Shown piece by piece: positions 6,923 through 13,908 of a stretch of 26,166 nucleotides of DNA. The stretch is from Leidyana gryllorum EB-2025a (Eukaryota > Apicomplexa): NCBI GenBank assembly GCA_048772705.1, contig JBLWGC010000096.1, forward strand, positions 1 through 26,166, read 5' to 3'. Below the pieces are notes generated by a model, which was given only the letters and a program-made list of their open reading frames with translations, searched no databases and had not been told where the DNA came from. The first letter of the stretch is position 1. The number at the start of each line of letters is the position of its first letter. The position numbers and the translations under genes were made by a program.

Positions 6923-9152
6923 CTCCTCCCCCTTCTAGCTGAAATGGGTTCTTGGGGAATCGTCTATTCCACTTCTTCATGAAGCTTTCTATCAGGTCTT
7001 GGCCATCGGCTTGAATGACATTGGTTGCCGGCTCCCAGGTTTCGTCTTGATAACCTACCCATTTAACCTTATACTCCAGTCCTCCGTCCGTTTCACGCCA
7101 ACCTATGATTTCCTGCATGATATAGAGCTGTTCATCATTTGATTTCCGTTGGTCATTTCCGCTGGAGCACGGGTCGTTCAATGCGTCTTCGGTGATTGTA
7201 ATTCTCTCTTCTAGATTTCGTTCATGGTAAGGTTCCAACCGGCTCGTGTGGAATTTAGGGTGTATCCCCCACGATTCTGGTAGGTCCAATAGATAAGTCT
7301 CGTCCCCGGTCCGCTGCAGTACCGTGAATGGTCCACAATACGGGGTGGTGAGCTTCGAAACTGGTACGTGTGACAGTCGGGCTGTCGCTAGAAGTACCTT
7401 TGGTCCGACCCGAAACTCTTGTTTCTGTCTATGTCGATCTGCGTTCTTCTTCTGCTGTGCCGCTGCCTGTCTCAATCTGTCCGAGGCCTCTTGCAGTTTC
7501 TGCAAATAGATCCTGCCGGTTAAACTTCTCTGTCCTGCTATATCCATCAGATTGTTCGGGAGGAAGGTCGTCCTGCCAGTGTCTAATTCCAGAGGTGAGA
7601 ACTTTGTCGAGGCTTGAGGGGCGGCGTTGCACGCCATCTCGGTCGCCATAACGTGTCCAGCCCAGTTCCCTCCATGTCCTAAGAGTGCACAGCGTATCAT
7701 CTGAACGATGGATCTATTCGCCCTTTCGACTAGCCCATTAGTTTCCGGGTGTCTGCTGGTGGATGGTGCCAATTGTACGCCGAGTGAGCGAGCCATTTCT
7801 TGCCATATGCCTGCCATGAATCTTCGATCTCTGTCCGAAACAATCTTCCTGGGTACCCCGTGAACTCTGACTATGTTCTCCATAAATAGTTGGGCTGTTT
7901 CGGCCGCTGTGATTGTCTTGTTGCAGGTTATCAAACGGACTCGGCGAGTCAACCTGTCCACGACTACCATGAGGTAGTCTTTTCCTGACTCCCTGTCTTT
8001 TGGTAACTCCAAGAAGTCAATCCCCACTTCTACCCATGGAAGTGTGGGATTACCGAGCGGGTGGAGAAGTCCATACGGCCGGTGGCTCCTCTTCTTCGCC
8101 TTTTGGCAGATTTCACATGTCCTGCAGTAGTTTATCACGTCGGCGAGTAGTCCTCGCCATGCAAACAGTGCCCTGATTCGTCCTGCAGTCTTGTCTGCTG
8201 CTAAATGGCCAGCCAATCTGCTGTCGTGGTTGTCTCGAATTATGCGGCGTATGATGTGTTCATCGGGAGGCACTTCTATACAGCCATCCTCCGTCACCGG
8301 TAGGTCACGAATCCATCGTATAGTACCACACCTACCCGCCTTGTCAACGTTCGTTCTCCAAGCTTCTCTCAGCTCCGATTCCAGGCAGCTTATCTCCGCG
8401 CTTTGCCTCTCATCCCCTTCGTCGATCTCTGCCGTCGGTTGTCGCTCTGTCGTTCCGTTCGTACTCTGTAGTCGTTCGTTCGTGTCGTAGGGGGCTCCCC
8501 CCCCGTCAATCGTCGCTGTTCCAGCTTCCGGCTCGTCGGCCCGGTCGCTTTCCGTGTTGAAACATTCGTGGAGTGTTTGTGTTCGCGCTTTCGGTCGCGG
8601 TCGGCTCAAAAGATCCGCCAAAATATTTTGCGTACCCGGAATGTATCCGATCTGTAAATCGAGCTCGGCCAAGGTCAACATCCACCTTGCCTGCCTGTCG
8701 GACAGGTGCGGTTGCTTTAGTAAGTGTATCAATGGCTTGTGGTCTGTCATGACCTTCACCGTTCTTCCCACCATCAGATGTCGCCAGTGCCGGCAGGCCT
8801 TCACGATAGCCAGCATATATCTCTCGTGGACCGGGTACCTCGTTTGTGCTGGAGAAAGTATCGATGACAGGTAATCGATGGGTTCTAGACCTTCTTCACC
8901 CTCCTGTTGTAGGACTGCTCCGATAGCGTACTGACTTGCATCGGTATGTAGAATGAGCGGCTCCGGGCCCGGTCGCGGAAACTTCAGCATTGGAGCGTTG
9001 CGTAAGCCGTCTTTCAGCAGCTCGATTGCTCGTTCGGCTTCCCCACAGTGAGTTATTGGATCATTGGGCTTCTTCAATCCCTTTCCAAGGGCGTACACTG
9101 GTCTCGCCAATTTGGCGAACTCGGGTATGTATCGCCGATAGTAATTGAGCAT
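6918..9152 (-). CDS. pol: Element B Pol part: RNase H, integrase, chromodomain
   Basis: Open frame of 744 codons beginning near the end of the RT region (LNYYRRYIPEF). It has RNase H (HTDAS near residue 69, MTDHKPL near 138), integrase zinc finger (H...GHL and CRTCEICQKAKK, about 310-355), DDE core (GIDFLEL near 375, SDRDRRF near 440, NGLVERANR near 470) and a C-terminal chromodomain (YKVKWVGYQDETWEP, near 690). The last codons, read from the polypurine tract, give EGGGV, and the TAG stop lies in the first bases of the LTR. The listed start is only the first usable codon of the frame. Protease and most RT are absent, so the product could at best act in trans. Confidence 0.85.
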   Translation of the reverse strand: MLNYYRRYIPEFAKLARPVYALGKGLKKPNDPITHCGEAERAIELLKDGLRNAPMLKFPRPGPEPLILHTDASQYAIGAVLQQEGEEGLEPIDYLSSILSPAQTRYPVHERYMLAIVKACRHWRHLMVGRTVKVMTDHKPLIHLLKQPHLSDRQARWMLTLAELDLQIGYIPGTQNILADLLSRPRPKARTQTLHECFNTESDRADEPEAGTATIDGGGAPYDTNERLQSTNGTTERQPTAEIDEGDERQSAEISCLESELREAWRTNVDKAGRCGTIRWIRDLPVTEDGCIEVPPDEHIIRRIIRDNHDSRLAGHLAADKTAGRIRALFAWRGLLADVINYCRTCEICQKAKKRSHRPYGLLHPLGNPTLPWVEVGIDFLELPKDRESGKDYLMVVVDRLTRRVRLITCNKTITAAETAQLFMENIVRVHGVPRKIVSDRDRRFMAGIWQEMARSLGVQLAPSTSRHPETNGLVERANRSIVQMIRCALLGHGGNWAGHVMATEMACNAAPQASTKFSPLELDTGRTTFLPNNLMDIAGQRSLTGRIYLQKLQEASDRLRQAAAQQKKNADRHRQKQEFRVGPKVLLATARLSHVPVSKLTTPYCGPFTVLQRTGDETYLLDLPESWGIHPKFHTSRLEPYHERNLEERITITEDALNDPCSSGNDQRKSNDEQLYIMQEIIGWRETDGGLEYKVKWVGYQDETWEPATNVIQADGQDLIESFMKKWNRRFPKNPFQLEGGGV
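6923..6936 (-). other. Polypurine tract, element B
   Basis: On the element strand AGAAGGGGGAGGAG sits immediately before the LTR start TGTAGAC. It also encodes the last Gly residues of Pol. Confidence 0.9.
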
Positions 9153-9242
9153 GTAACTTCGTCTACTTCCGGATATGCGCCTGTAGCCTTCTTCGTTGAT
9201 CCTATGGCTTTGTTCCTCGATCTGCTGTGCTGTCGATCTGGA

Positions 9243-9254
9243 GCACTGCTACCA
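9243..9254 (-). other. Primer-binding site, element B
   Basis: TGGTAGCAGTGC on the minus strand, one base inside the LTR end, identical to A, C and G. Confidence 0.9.
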
Positions 9255-9334
9255 GTGTAAGCGGTTCCCCCGCCAGTGGTGTCGGTAAGTGGTTGCCGGT
9301 GGGGGCGTTTGCTACTACGTAATTCCAGTGGCAT
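9243..9334 (-). pseudogene. gag: Element B Gag start, within the 5' LTR
   Basis: From an ATG at 9334 the frame reads MPLELRSSKRPHRQ and continues through the LTR end into the primer-binding site as Tyr-Thr-Gly-Ser-Ser-Ala. The L-R-S/N-G/S motif also opens the Gag of A, D and E. Only this first part of gag is kept in B. The ATG at 9334 is the first in the frame after the hairpin, which is why it is chosen. Confidence 0.7.
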
Positions 9335-9495
9335 CTGCAAGCGGTTCCAGACTTAATAAAAACGTGTTTGTAAGTTGCGCGTCTCCGTGTGTGCCGGTTT
9401 GCCGGTCATCGGAGACGTGATCTATTATACTGGACCAGCTCTGGCTGGCCAGGGACTAAGCAAAACAGGGCTATGTAGTGTGACTGGGGTCTACA
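9256..9495 (-). repeat. Element B 5' LTR, 240 bp
   Basis: Same sequence as 6683-6922 with about one difference, followed by the GTCCA duplication. It has an AATAAAAAC-like block (TTTTTATT on the element strand) after the hairpin, a possible TATA-type or leader element. Confidence 0.95.
9380..9417. other. LTR hairpin, element B 5' copy
   Basis: Identical to the 3' copy: CGTCTCCG and CGGAGACG arms. Confidence 0.75.
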
Positions 9496-9500
9496 GTCCA
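9496..9500. repeat. Target-site duplication GTCCA, right of B
   Basis: Matches 6678-6682. Confidence 0.95.
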
Positions 9501-9901
9501 AGTCCCACGTCTCGCACACCAAATCTTGGGAAAAGTGGCTCGTTTGGGCTGCTATCTGTTGCTTGCGAGCCGCACGAGAGCTAAATTAAGGAGTCTGACG
9601 ACCCTTACATCTCGATGGGAGGCTAGTTTGCTGTAGCGAACGAGCCAATTGAAGTTTGGGAAGTCTCATTTTTGCAAAAATCAGGCCTTCTCGTGTCTCA
9701 GAGAGCTCGAGAGAGTCGCCTATCTCCTATTCTAGCGGTGAGATTTCGCCTAAAATCTGGCTGCTAACTAATCAGGCCACTACTATTCCTAAGGTAAGCG
9801 AGAGAGCTAGTCTAGAGCTCCTAATCAAATTCCTATTTCACTAAAAGTTGTTTCTGGTACCCCCTAAGAACCCCCAAAAAACCTACGGTAATGGTCGGGC
9901 T
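9501..9901 (-). repeat. Dispersed repeat R, copy 1, proximal part
   Basis: Almost identical to 11397-11795 in R copy 2, with a few-base length difference near 9705 and very few substitutions. It holds no convincing open frame. Both strands have short splice-like motifs (for example AAGGTAAGCG at about 9790 on plus and a TTTTTGTTCTCAG acceptor on minus at the B site). It may be the upstream or untranslated part of R. The match to copy 2 stops exactly after GGTCGGGCT. Confidence 0.7.
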
Positions 9902-10518
9902 CACCCTTGCGGGTTTCGCCGACCTGCACAACGTTGGTCGGGAGTGCCCTTCTGAGCACGTGGAGGATTTGTTGGTCATTCATGTTGGCAATGCCCCTTC
10001 TAAGTTCGCGGAAACGTTGTACGAAGGATGTGAGTGTTTCTGGTGTGGCCTGCAGGTCCATTAATTCGTCAAGGTCCGACCGCGTGGTGGTTCCAAATTC
10101 GCGGTTGAAGCAGGTCACTAATTCGCTCCATGTGTATTCCCGCAGGTCGGCTTTGCTGCTTGCCGTGTTCAGCCAGCGTGCAGCTGAATCTTTAAGCGTA
10201 CCGCACGCGATGCGAGTTCTTGATTCGTGGGTTATCAGTAGGGTGTCGAAGGCGGCCTCCAAGTTGTCAATGTGCGTTCTGGGGTTCTGCGTTCCATCGA
10301 AACTGCCGGTGAGTTGTGATACTAGTCTGATGTCCCTTGCCAGGTTCGTGTTGGTCCGATCGGTGTTTGCAGTGTCTGGGGGAGGTGAGCGGATCGCAAG
10401 CACTGCTACCAGTGTAAGTGTCGGGCTCTGGGGGGTCGAGGGTAGGCCGTCGGGCCTTCTGGGTGAGCGCCTTGGGGAGGATTGACGCCCTTCTGGTGCG
10501 TTTAACGGTAAGAGTCAT
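9902..10518 (-). pseudogene. gag: Element G Gag, partial
   Basis: The frame opens at an ATG (10518) inside the LTR (MTLTVKRTRRASILPKALTQ) and passes through the primer-binding site as Tyr-Thr-Gly-Ser-Ser-Ala. The capsid part matches element C: DIRLVSQLTGSFDGTQNPRTH, then RTRIACGTLKDSAARWLN and FVQRFRELRRGI. The zinc knuckle is absent because the fragment ends at 9902. It has at least one break. Confidence 0.8.
10400..10411 (-). other. Primer-binding site, element G
   Basis: TGGTAGCAGTGC on the minus strand, one base from the LTR end at 10413. Confidence 0.9.
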
Positions 10519-10547
10519 ATTCGTGTGTTCGTTGTAGGTTCGCTCCC

Positions 10548-10591
10548 GTGTCTCCGTACCCGGTGCCGGCCGGCACTGGAGACACAGACAC
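10548..10591. other. LTR hairpin 1, element G
   Basis: GTGTCTCC and GGAGACAC arms around GTGCCGGCCGGCAC, a perfect 14-base palindrome. Confidence 0.85.
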
Positions 10592-10704
10592 GCTCGCAGC
10601 CGGACTGATTCGTCAGCCGGTGACATGCAACTAAAAAGGGTACACAGAGGTGTAAGGATACACTTAATCACCCGCCACTGCATGAGTGGACGAGCCAGGT
10701 AAGA

Positions 10705-10750
10705 GTCTGTGTCTCCAGGCCGTGCCGGCCGGCACAAGGGAGACACAGAC
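10705..10750. other. LTR hairpin 2, element G
   Basis: GTCTGTGTCTCC and GGAGACACAGAC (12-base arms) around the same GTGCCGGCCGGCAC palindrome as hairpin 1. Confidence 0.85.
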
Positions 10751-10980
10751 ACGTGTGTGCTACTAGAGTTAGCGTTTTTTGGCGTTGTTGATCTGAACTA
10801 ACTAAGAACTGAATTCACTGGAACACGATGACTAATCGACGAACAACTACTACGAAACGAACTGTAGAGTCGGAGCCAACAACAGAGGCTCCCCCTCAGA
10901 ACGGAAGCGACTCTTACAGAGGGCTATGCTGATCGGGACCTGGATTCAGGGGGGTTCAGTGGTGTAAGTCACCTCTTACA

Positions 10981-11795
10981 TAAGGATGACGACATCAAAA
11001 AAATGTAATAAATTTCGCTTAGAGCCACCCAATAACCTCAGTAGACGAGAAAGACGGTAGGGGAGACTGAGAATGATAGGGGAGACTGAGAATGACTCAA
11101 TGAGATGTTAGCTGGGGCGTCACTGGATGCTGGTTGGGGCAGGTAGCGAATGGGGGTCAGTTGGCTGGGATAAAAAGTGCACAACGGGGAGGTGAGGCTC
11201 TGGTCGCAAAGTGGCGAAGCTCCTTGGGGGCGTTCTGGGATGTGTGGGGATGAGGTGTGGGAACTTACTTGGTGTGGGAACGTGCCAGACCAGTCTGAGT
11301 GGCACGAGGTCACGTCTTGGGAACATCTGGGGGGGAAGAAAGCGAGCGCGAGCGAGAAGAGGGCTTTTTGGATCTGAGAACAAAAATAACAGTCCAAGTC
11401 CCACGTCTCGCACACCAAATCTTGGGAAAAGTGGCTCGTTTGGGCTGCTATCTGTTGCTTGCGAGCCGCACGAGAGCTAAATTAAGGAGTCTGACGACCC
11501 TTACATCTCGATGGGAGGCTAGTTTGCTGTAGCGAACGAGCCAATTGAAGTTTGGGAAGTCTCATTTTTGCAAAAATCAGGCCTTCTCGTGTCTCAGAGC
11601 TCGAGAGAGTCGCCTATCTCCTATTCTAGCGGTGAGATTTCGCCTAAAATCTGGCTGCTAACTAATCAGGCCACTACTATTCCTAAGGTAAGCGAGAGAG
11701 CTAGTCTAGAGCTCCTAATCAAATTCCTATTTCACTAAAAGTCGTTTCTGGTACCCCCTAAGAACCCCCAAAAAACCTACGGTAATGGTCGGGCT
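10981..11795 (-). repeat. Dispersed repeat R, copy 2, with empty B site
   Basis: Homologous to copy 1. From about 11260 to 11795 it is nearly identical to 6510-6682 joined to 9501-9901, with a single GTCCA (11392-11396) where B sits in copy 1. Left of that it is diverged and shorter. Its minus-strand Pro-rich stretch resembles the one at 6069-6682 but ends early. It is bounded by the LTR of G on the left and the LTR of D on the right. Confidence 0.75.
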
Positions 11796-12103
11796 TGTGA
11801 CGCGGTGAGTTTAGGTTGTCCCCAGCGGTGCTACCTAGGAGCACTTTACCGTTGCGCAGGATCGTCGAGTCGAGGTTCATGTTCACAAAGGTAAAAGCAC
11901 ACGTGTGTCCGTGTCTCCGCCCGGCCGGCCGGCCGGTCTCCGAGACACAAACAAGCAGGGCGGATTGACCGAGGTCAAGCGCCGTCAGAAATCCGCCTTT
12001 GGCGTAGGTGGTGTCCACCGCAGAGGACTCCGTCTGCTGGATCGAGGAGTGTGGGCCGATCCAGCAGAGCAAGGGGGGTTCGGGGAGGTGTCATTCCGTT
12101 ACA
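11796..12103 (-). repeat. Element D 3' LTR, 308 bp
   Basis: On the element strand it starts TGTAAC right after the polypurine tract and ends CGTCACA. It encodes the last 40 or so residues of Pol at its start and the first residues of Gag near its end (MNLDSTILRNGKVL). The hairpin lies at 11911-11948 and CACGTG at 11900-11905. Confidence 0.85.
11911..11948. other. LTR hairpin, element D
   Basis: GTGTCTC and GAGACAC arms around CCGGCCGGCCGGCCGG, a longer run of the CCGG repeat than in A or G. Confidence 0.8.
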
Positions 12104-12115
12104 CCCCTCCCTCAC
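12104..12115 (-). other. Polypurine tract, element D
   Basis: GTGAGGGAGGGG on the element strand directly before TGTAAC. It is read as Val-Arg-Glu-Gly in Pol. Confidence 0.85.
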
Positions 12116-12841
12116 CAGTTCTTGGTAGGGAGCCCGGGGGTGGTGTCGGTTCCAATCTTGTTTGAAGGTCTCGATCAGGTCATCTCCAAGACCTTCCTGA
12201 ACGTGGTGGAGGGGTTCCCAAGTTGCCTCCTCCTCAGGGTAATTTAGCCACTTGACTCGATACCAGAGCTGGCCATCCGCGTCTCGTTTCTCTCCCAGAA
12301 TGCGTTCCATCATGTAGAGCTCTTGCGGTGGGGGTTCCATACGGGGTGAATCGGTACGGGGCATTGAGCGGTCGTGGTAGGGTTCCAGTCGGGATACGTG
12401 GAACTTTGGAAAGAGGTTCCAGGATGCGGGGCAGTCGAGCACGTAAGTGTCGTTAGGGCATACTTCGAGGATCTCCAAGGGGCCGAAGAAGGGTAGATTC
12501 AACTTGTTGGGAGGTACGTGTCGTAGGCCTCGCGTTGCCAGCAGCACCTTCTCGCCAACTGCAAAGCGTCGTACGACTCGATGCTTGTCGTATTGCTCCT
12601 TCTGTCTTTTGGAGGCCTCTTCCAAACGGTCGAGTGCGTCTTGGAGCCGTTGCATGTAGGACGAGAAGGCTCGGGAGTAGTGCGAGGGCAGTATCGTCCG
12701 CGGTGGTAGAAATGATGCACGTCCAGTGTCCAGCTCGAAGGGGGACGCTCTCGTGGACGCTTGACGTGAGGAGTTGTACGCAATCTCGATGAAGGGTAAG
12801 TGCTGATTCCATCTTGTTGTGAGTCCATGGAGAGTGCATCG

Positions 12842-12845
12842 GAGT
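12842..12845. repeat. Target-site duplication GAGT, left of C
   Basis: GAGT before the LTR, matched at 17520-17523. Only four bases agree, against five for B. Confidence 0.8.
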
Positions 12846-12875
12846 TGTAAGGTACTACACCACCTCTTAAGTTAT

Positions 12876-12891
12876 GTGAACCCTTTTTATT
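12876..12891 (+). promoter_or_regulatory. GTGAAC-CCTTTTTATT motif, possible core promoter
   Basis: GTGAACCCTTTTTATT resembles the GTGAAC..CCTTTTT block of A and E. Here it comes before the hairpin rather than after it. A role in transcription start is inferred only. Confidence 0.35.
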
Positions 12892-12910
12892 GTGCATGAA
12901 CATGAGCAGC

Positions 12911-12930
12911 GTGTCTCCCGAGGGAGACAC
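12911..12930. other. LTR hairpin, element C 5' copy
   Basis: GTGTCTCCC-GA-GGGAGACAC: perfect 9-base arms with a two-base centre. This is the shortest form of the hairpin; the CCGGCCGG core is absent, although CCGG follows directly. Confidence 0.85.
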
Positions 12931-12957
12931 CGGCATTACAAACACGTGCGATCTATA

Positions 12958-13908
12958 ATGACGGTCACCACCAGAAGGGGATCTAAGCTGTCAGTCTTAC
13001 CTAGGTCCCTTACCCAGGGAACCAAGACCAAGACCGGCAAGGCACCGCCGGTGGACGAGCCACCAACTTACACTGGTAGCAGTGCTTTTGAAGAAGACCA
13101 GCCCAGAACCCAGAATTACATCTTGGACGCTCCCAGAACGGTTTCACAGGACACGATTGCCAAGGACATCAAGCTTGTCACCCAACTAACCAGCTTCTTC
13201 AATGGAAACCAGAACCCACGCACTCATCTAGACAACCTGGAGGCCGCGTTCGATACGCTCATGATACAGGCACAGCATCGAACGCGCATTGCCTGTGGCA
13301 CCCTTAAGGATTCGGCTGCCCGGTGGCTGAACGCCGCAAGCAGAATCATGCCTCTGAGGGAAGTTCCGTGGAACGTATTCGTGGACAGATTCATACAGGA
13401 GTTCGGTACCACTAGCAAAAGTGATTTAGAACAACTCATGGAATTGCGGGCCAACCCGAGAGACCTTACTGGATTTGTGCAGAAAGTGCGCGAACTACGC
13501 CGCGGACTATACAACATTGACGATGAACAGATGCTTCAGATCATCAAACGGGCTCTCGCGGGGTCCGATCGGGACCTCCTGATGACAAGAAACCCACACA
13601 CGCTCGAAGAGGCATTGGAATTTTTGGCGCAACTAGGGCGCGAGCACAGGGGACAACCAGATAGTTACCGGGCCCTGCCAGTGAGACCCAAGGGAGTGGG
13701 CTTCGCTAACCCACATACTCGTGAACATTGTCAGAAGAACCGGCTGTGCTATACTTGCGGTGGGGCAGATCACATAGCGCCAGCCTGCCCAAAACGCACT
13801 AAGCAGCCGGAAAGGAGCGCAAACAGACGAAGCAAAACCTTCCTTATAACCCAAGATTCAGAAACAGAGTTAAGTCCGGCACCGGAGGGATCCAACCAGG
13901 ATTTTTGA
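12958..13908 (+). CDS. gag: Element C Gag
   Basis: Gag of about 316 codons. The ATG at 12958, inside the 5' LTR and after the hairpin, is chosen because it gives MTVTTRRGSKLSVLPRSLTQ, closely matching the G start; the open frame reaches a little further upstream. The primer-binding site is read as Gly-Ser-Ser-Ala near residues 40-43. The capsid region follows (RTRIACGTLKDSAARWLN, then EFGTTSKSDLEQLMELRA). The CCHC knuckle CYTCGGADHIAPAC is near residue 264. Its stop overlaps pol, which is in the -1 frame and begins at a run of five T residues. Confidence 0.9.
   Translation: MTVTTRRGSKLSVLPRSLTQGTKTKTGKAPPVDEPPTYTGSSAFEEDQPRTQNYILDAPRTVSQDTIAKDIKLVTQLTSFFNGNQNPRTHLDNLEAAFDTLMIQAQHRTRIACGTLKDSAARWLNAASRIMPLREVPWNVFVDRFIQEFGTTSKSDLEQLMELRANPRDLTGFVQKVRELRRGLYNIDDEQMLQIIKRALAGSDRDLLMTRNPHTLEEALEFLAQLGREHRGQPDSYRALPVRPKGVGFANPHTREHCQKNRLCYTCGGADHIAPACPKRTKQPERSANRRSKTFLITQDSETELSPAPEGSNQDF
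13074..13085 (+). other. Primer-binding site, element C
   Basis: TGGTAGCAGTGC one base after the LTR end at 13072. Confidence 0.95.

Larger units (their letters stand above)
6683..9495 (-). mobile_element. Element B: shortened Ty3/gypsy chromovirus
   Basis: A 2.8-kb minus-strand element with two complete 240-bp LTRs, a GTCCA target duplication, primer-binding site, polypurine tract, the start of gag, and an open frame for RNase H, integrase and chromodomain. The rest of gag, protease and most of RT are not present, so it is broken and non-autonomous. The LTRs differ at about one position, so insertion was recent. It sits in repeat R copy 1, and R copy 2 preserves the uninterrupted target. 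Confidence 0.95.
9902..10980 (-). mobile_element. Element G: fragment of a Ty3/gypsy element
   Basis: A 568-bp LTR, a primer-binding site and part of gag, ending where R copy 1 begins. No pol or second LTR is seen next to it. The Gag matches that of element C (LKDSAARWLN, EFGTT.SDL), so C and G form one lineage. It is broken. Its LTR interrupts R copy 2 on its right side, suggesting G inserted into R. Confidence 0.85.
10413..10980 (-). repeat. Element G LTR, 568 bp
   Basis: On the plus strand TGTAAGTG...CTCTTACA, so TG...CA with near-inverted ends. It is the longest LTR here. It carries two copies of the hairpin (10548-10591 and 10705-10750), a CACGTG box (10750-10755) and TACCCTTTTTAG on the element strand between the hairpins. 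Confidence 0.85.
11975..12845 (-). pseudogene. pol: Element D Pol, C-terminal part with chromodomain
   Basis: The part of D's Pol downstream of the C insertion: the end of integrase, the linker with GEKVLLATRGLRHVPPNKLN, then a chromodomain (YRVKWLNYPEEEATWEP) and LIETFKQDWNRHHPRAPYQEL. Reading goes through the polypurine tract into the LTR, ending at 11975 with ALLDRPTLLDP...GGHHLRQRR. The tail matches E and is conserved, so it is probably a real part of Pol. Confidence 0.85.
12846..13072 (+). repeat. Element C 5' LTR, 227 bp
   Basis: TGTAAGG...CTTACA, matching 17293-17519. Contains GTGAACCCTTTTTATT (12876-12891), the hairpin, CACGTG (12943-12948) and the gag ATG (12958). Confidence 0.95.

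Noticed and set aside
9501-9901. R as a solo LTR
   Set aside because: It has no TG...CA ends, no hairpin, no neighbouring primer-binding site, and continues into Pro-rich coding-like sequence.
10548-10750. A CRISPR-like array from repeated palindromes in the G LTR
   Set aside because: Only two copies, unequal flanks, and a eukaryotic retroelement context; they are LTR hairpins.
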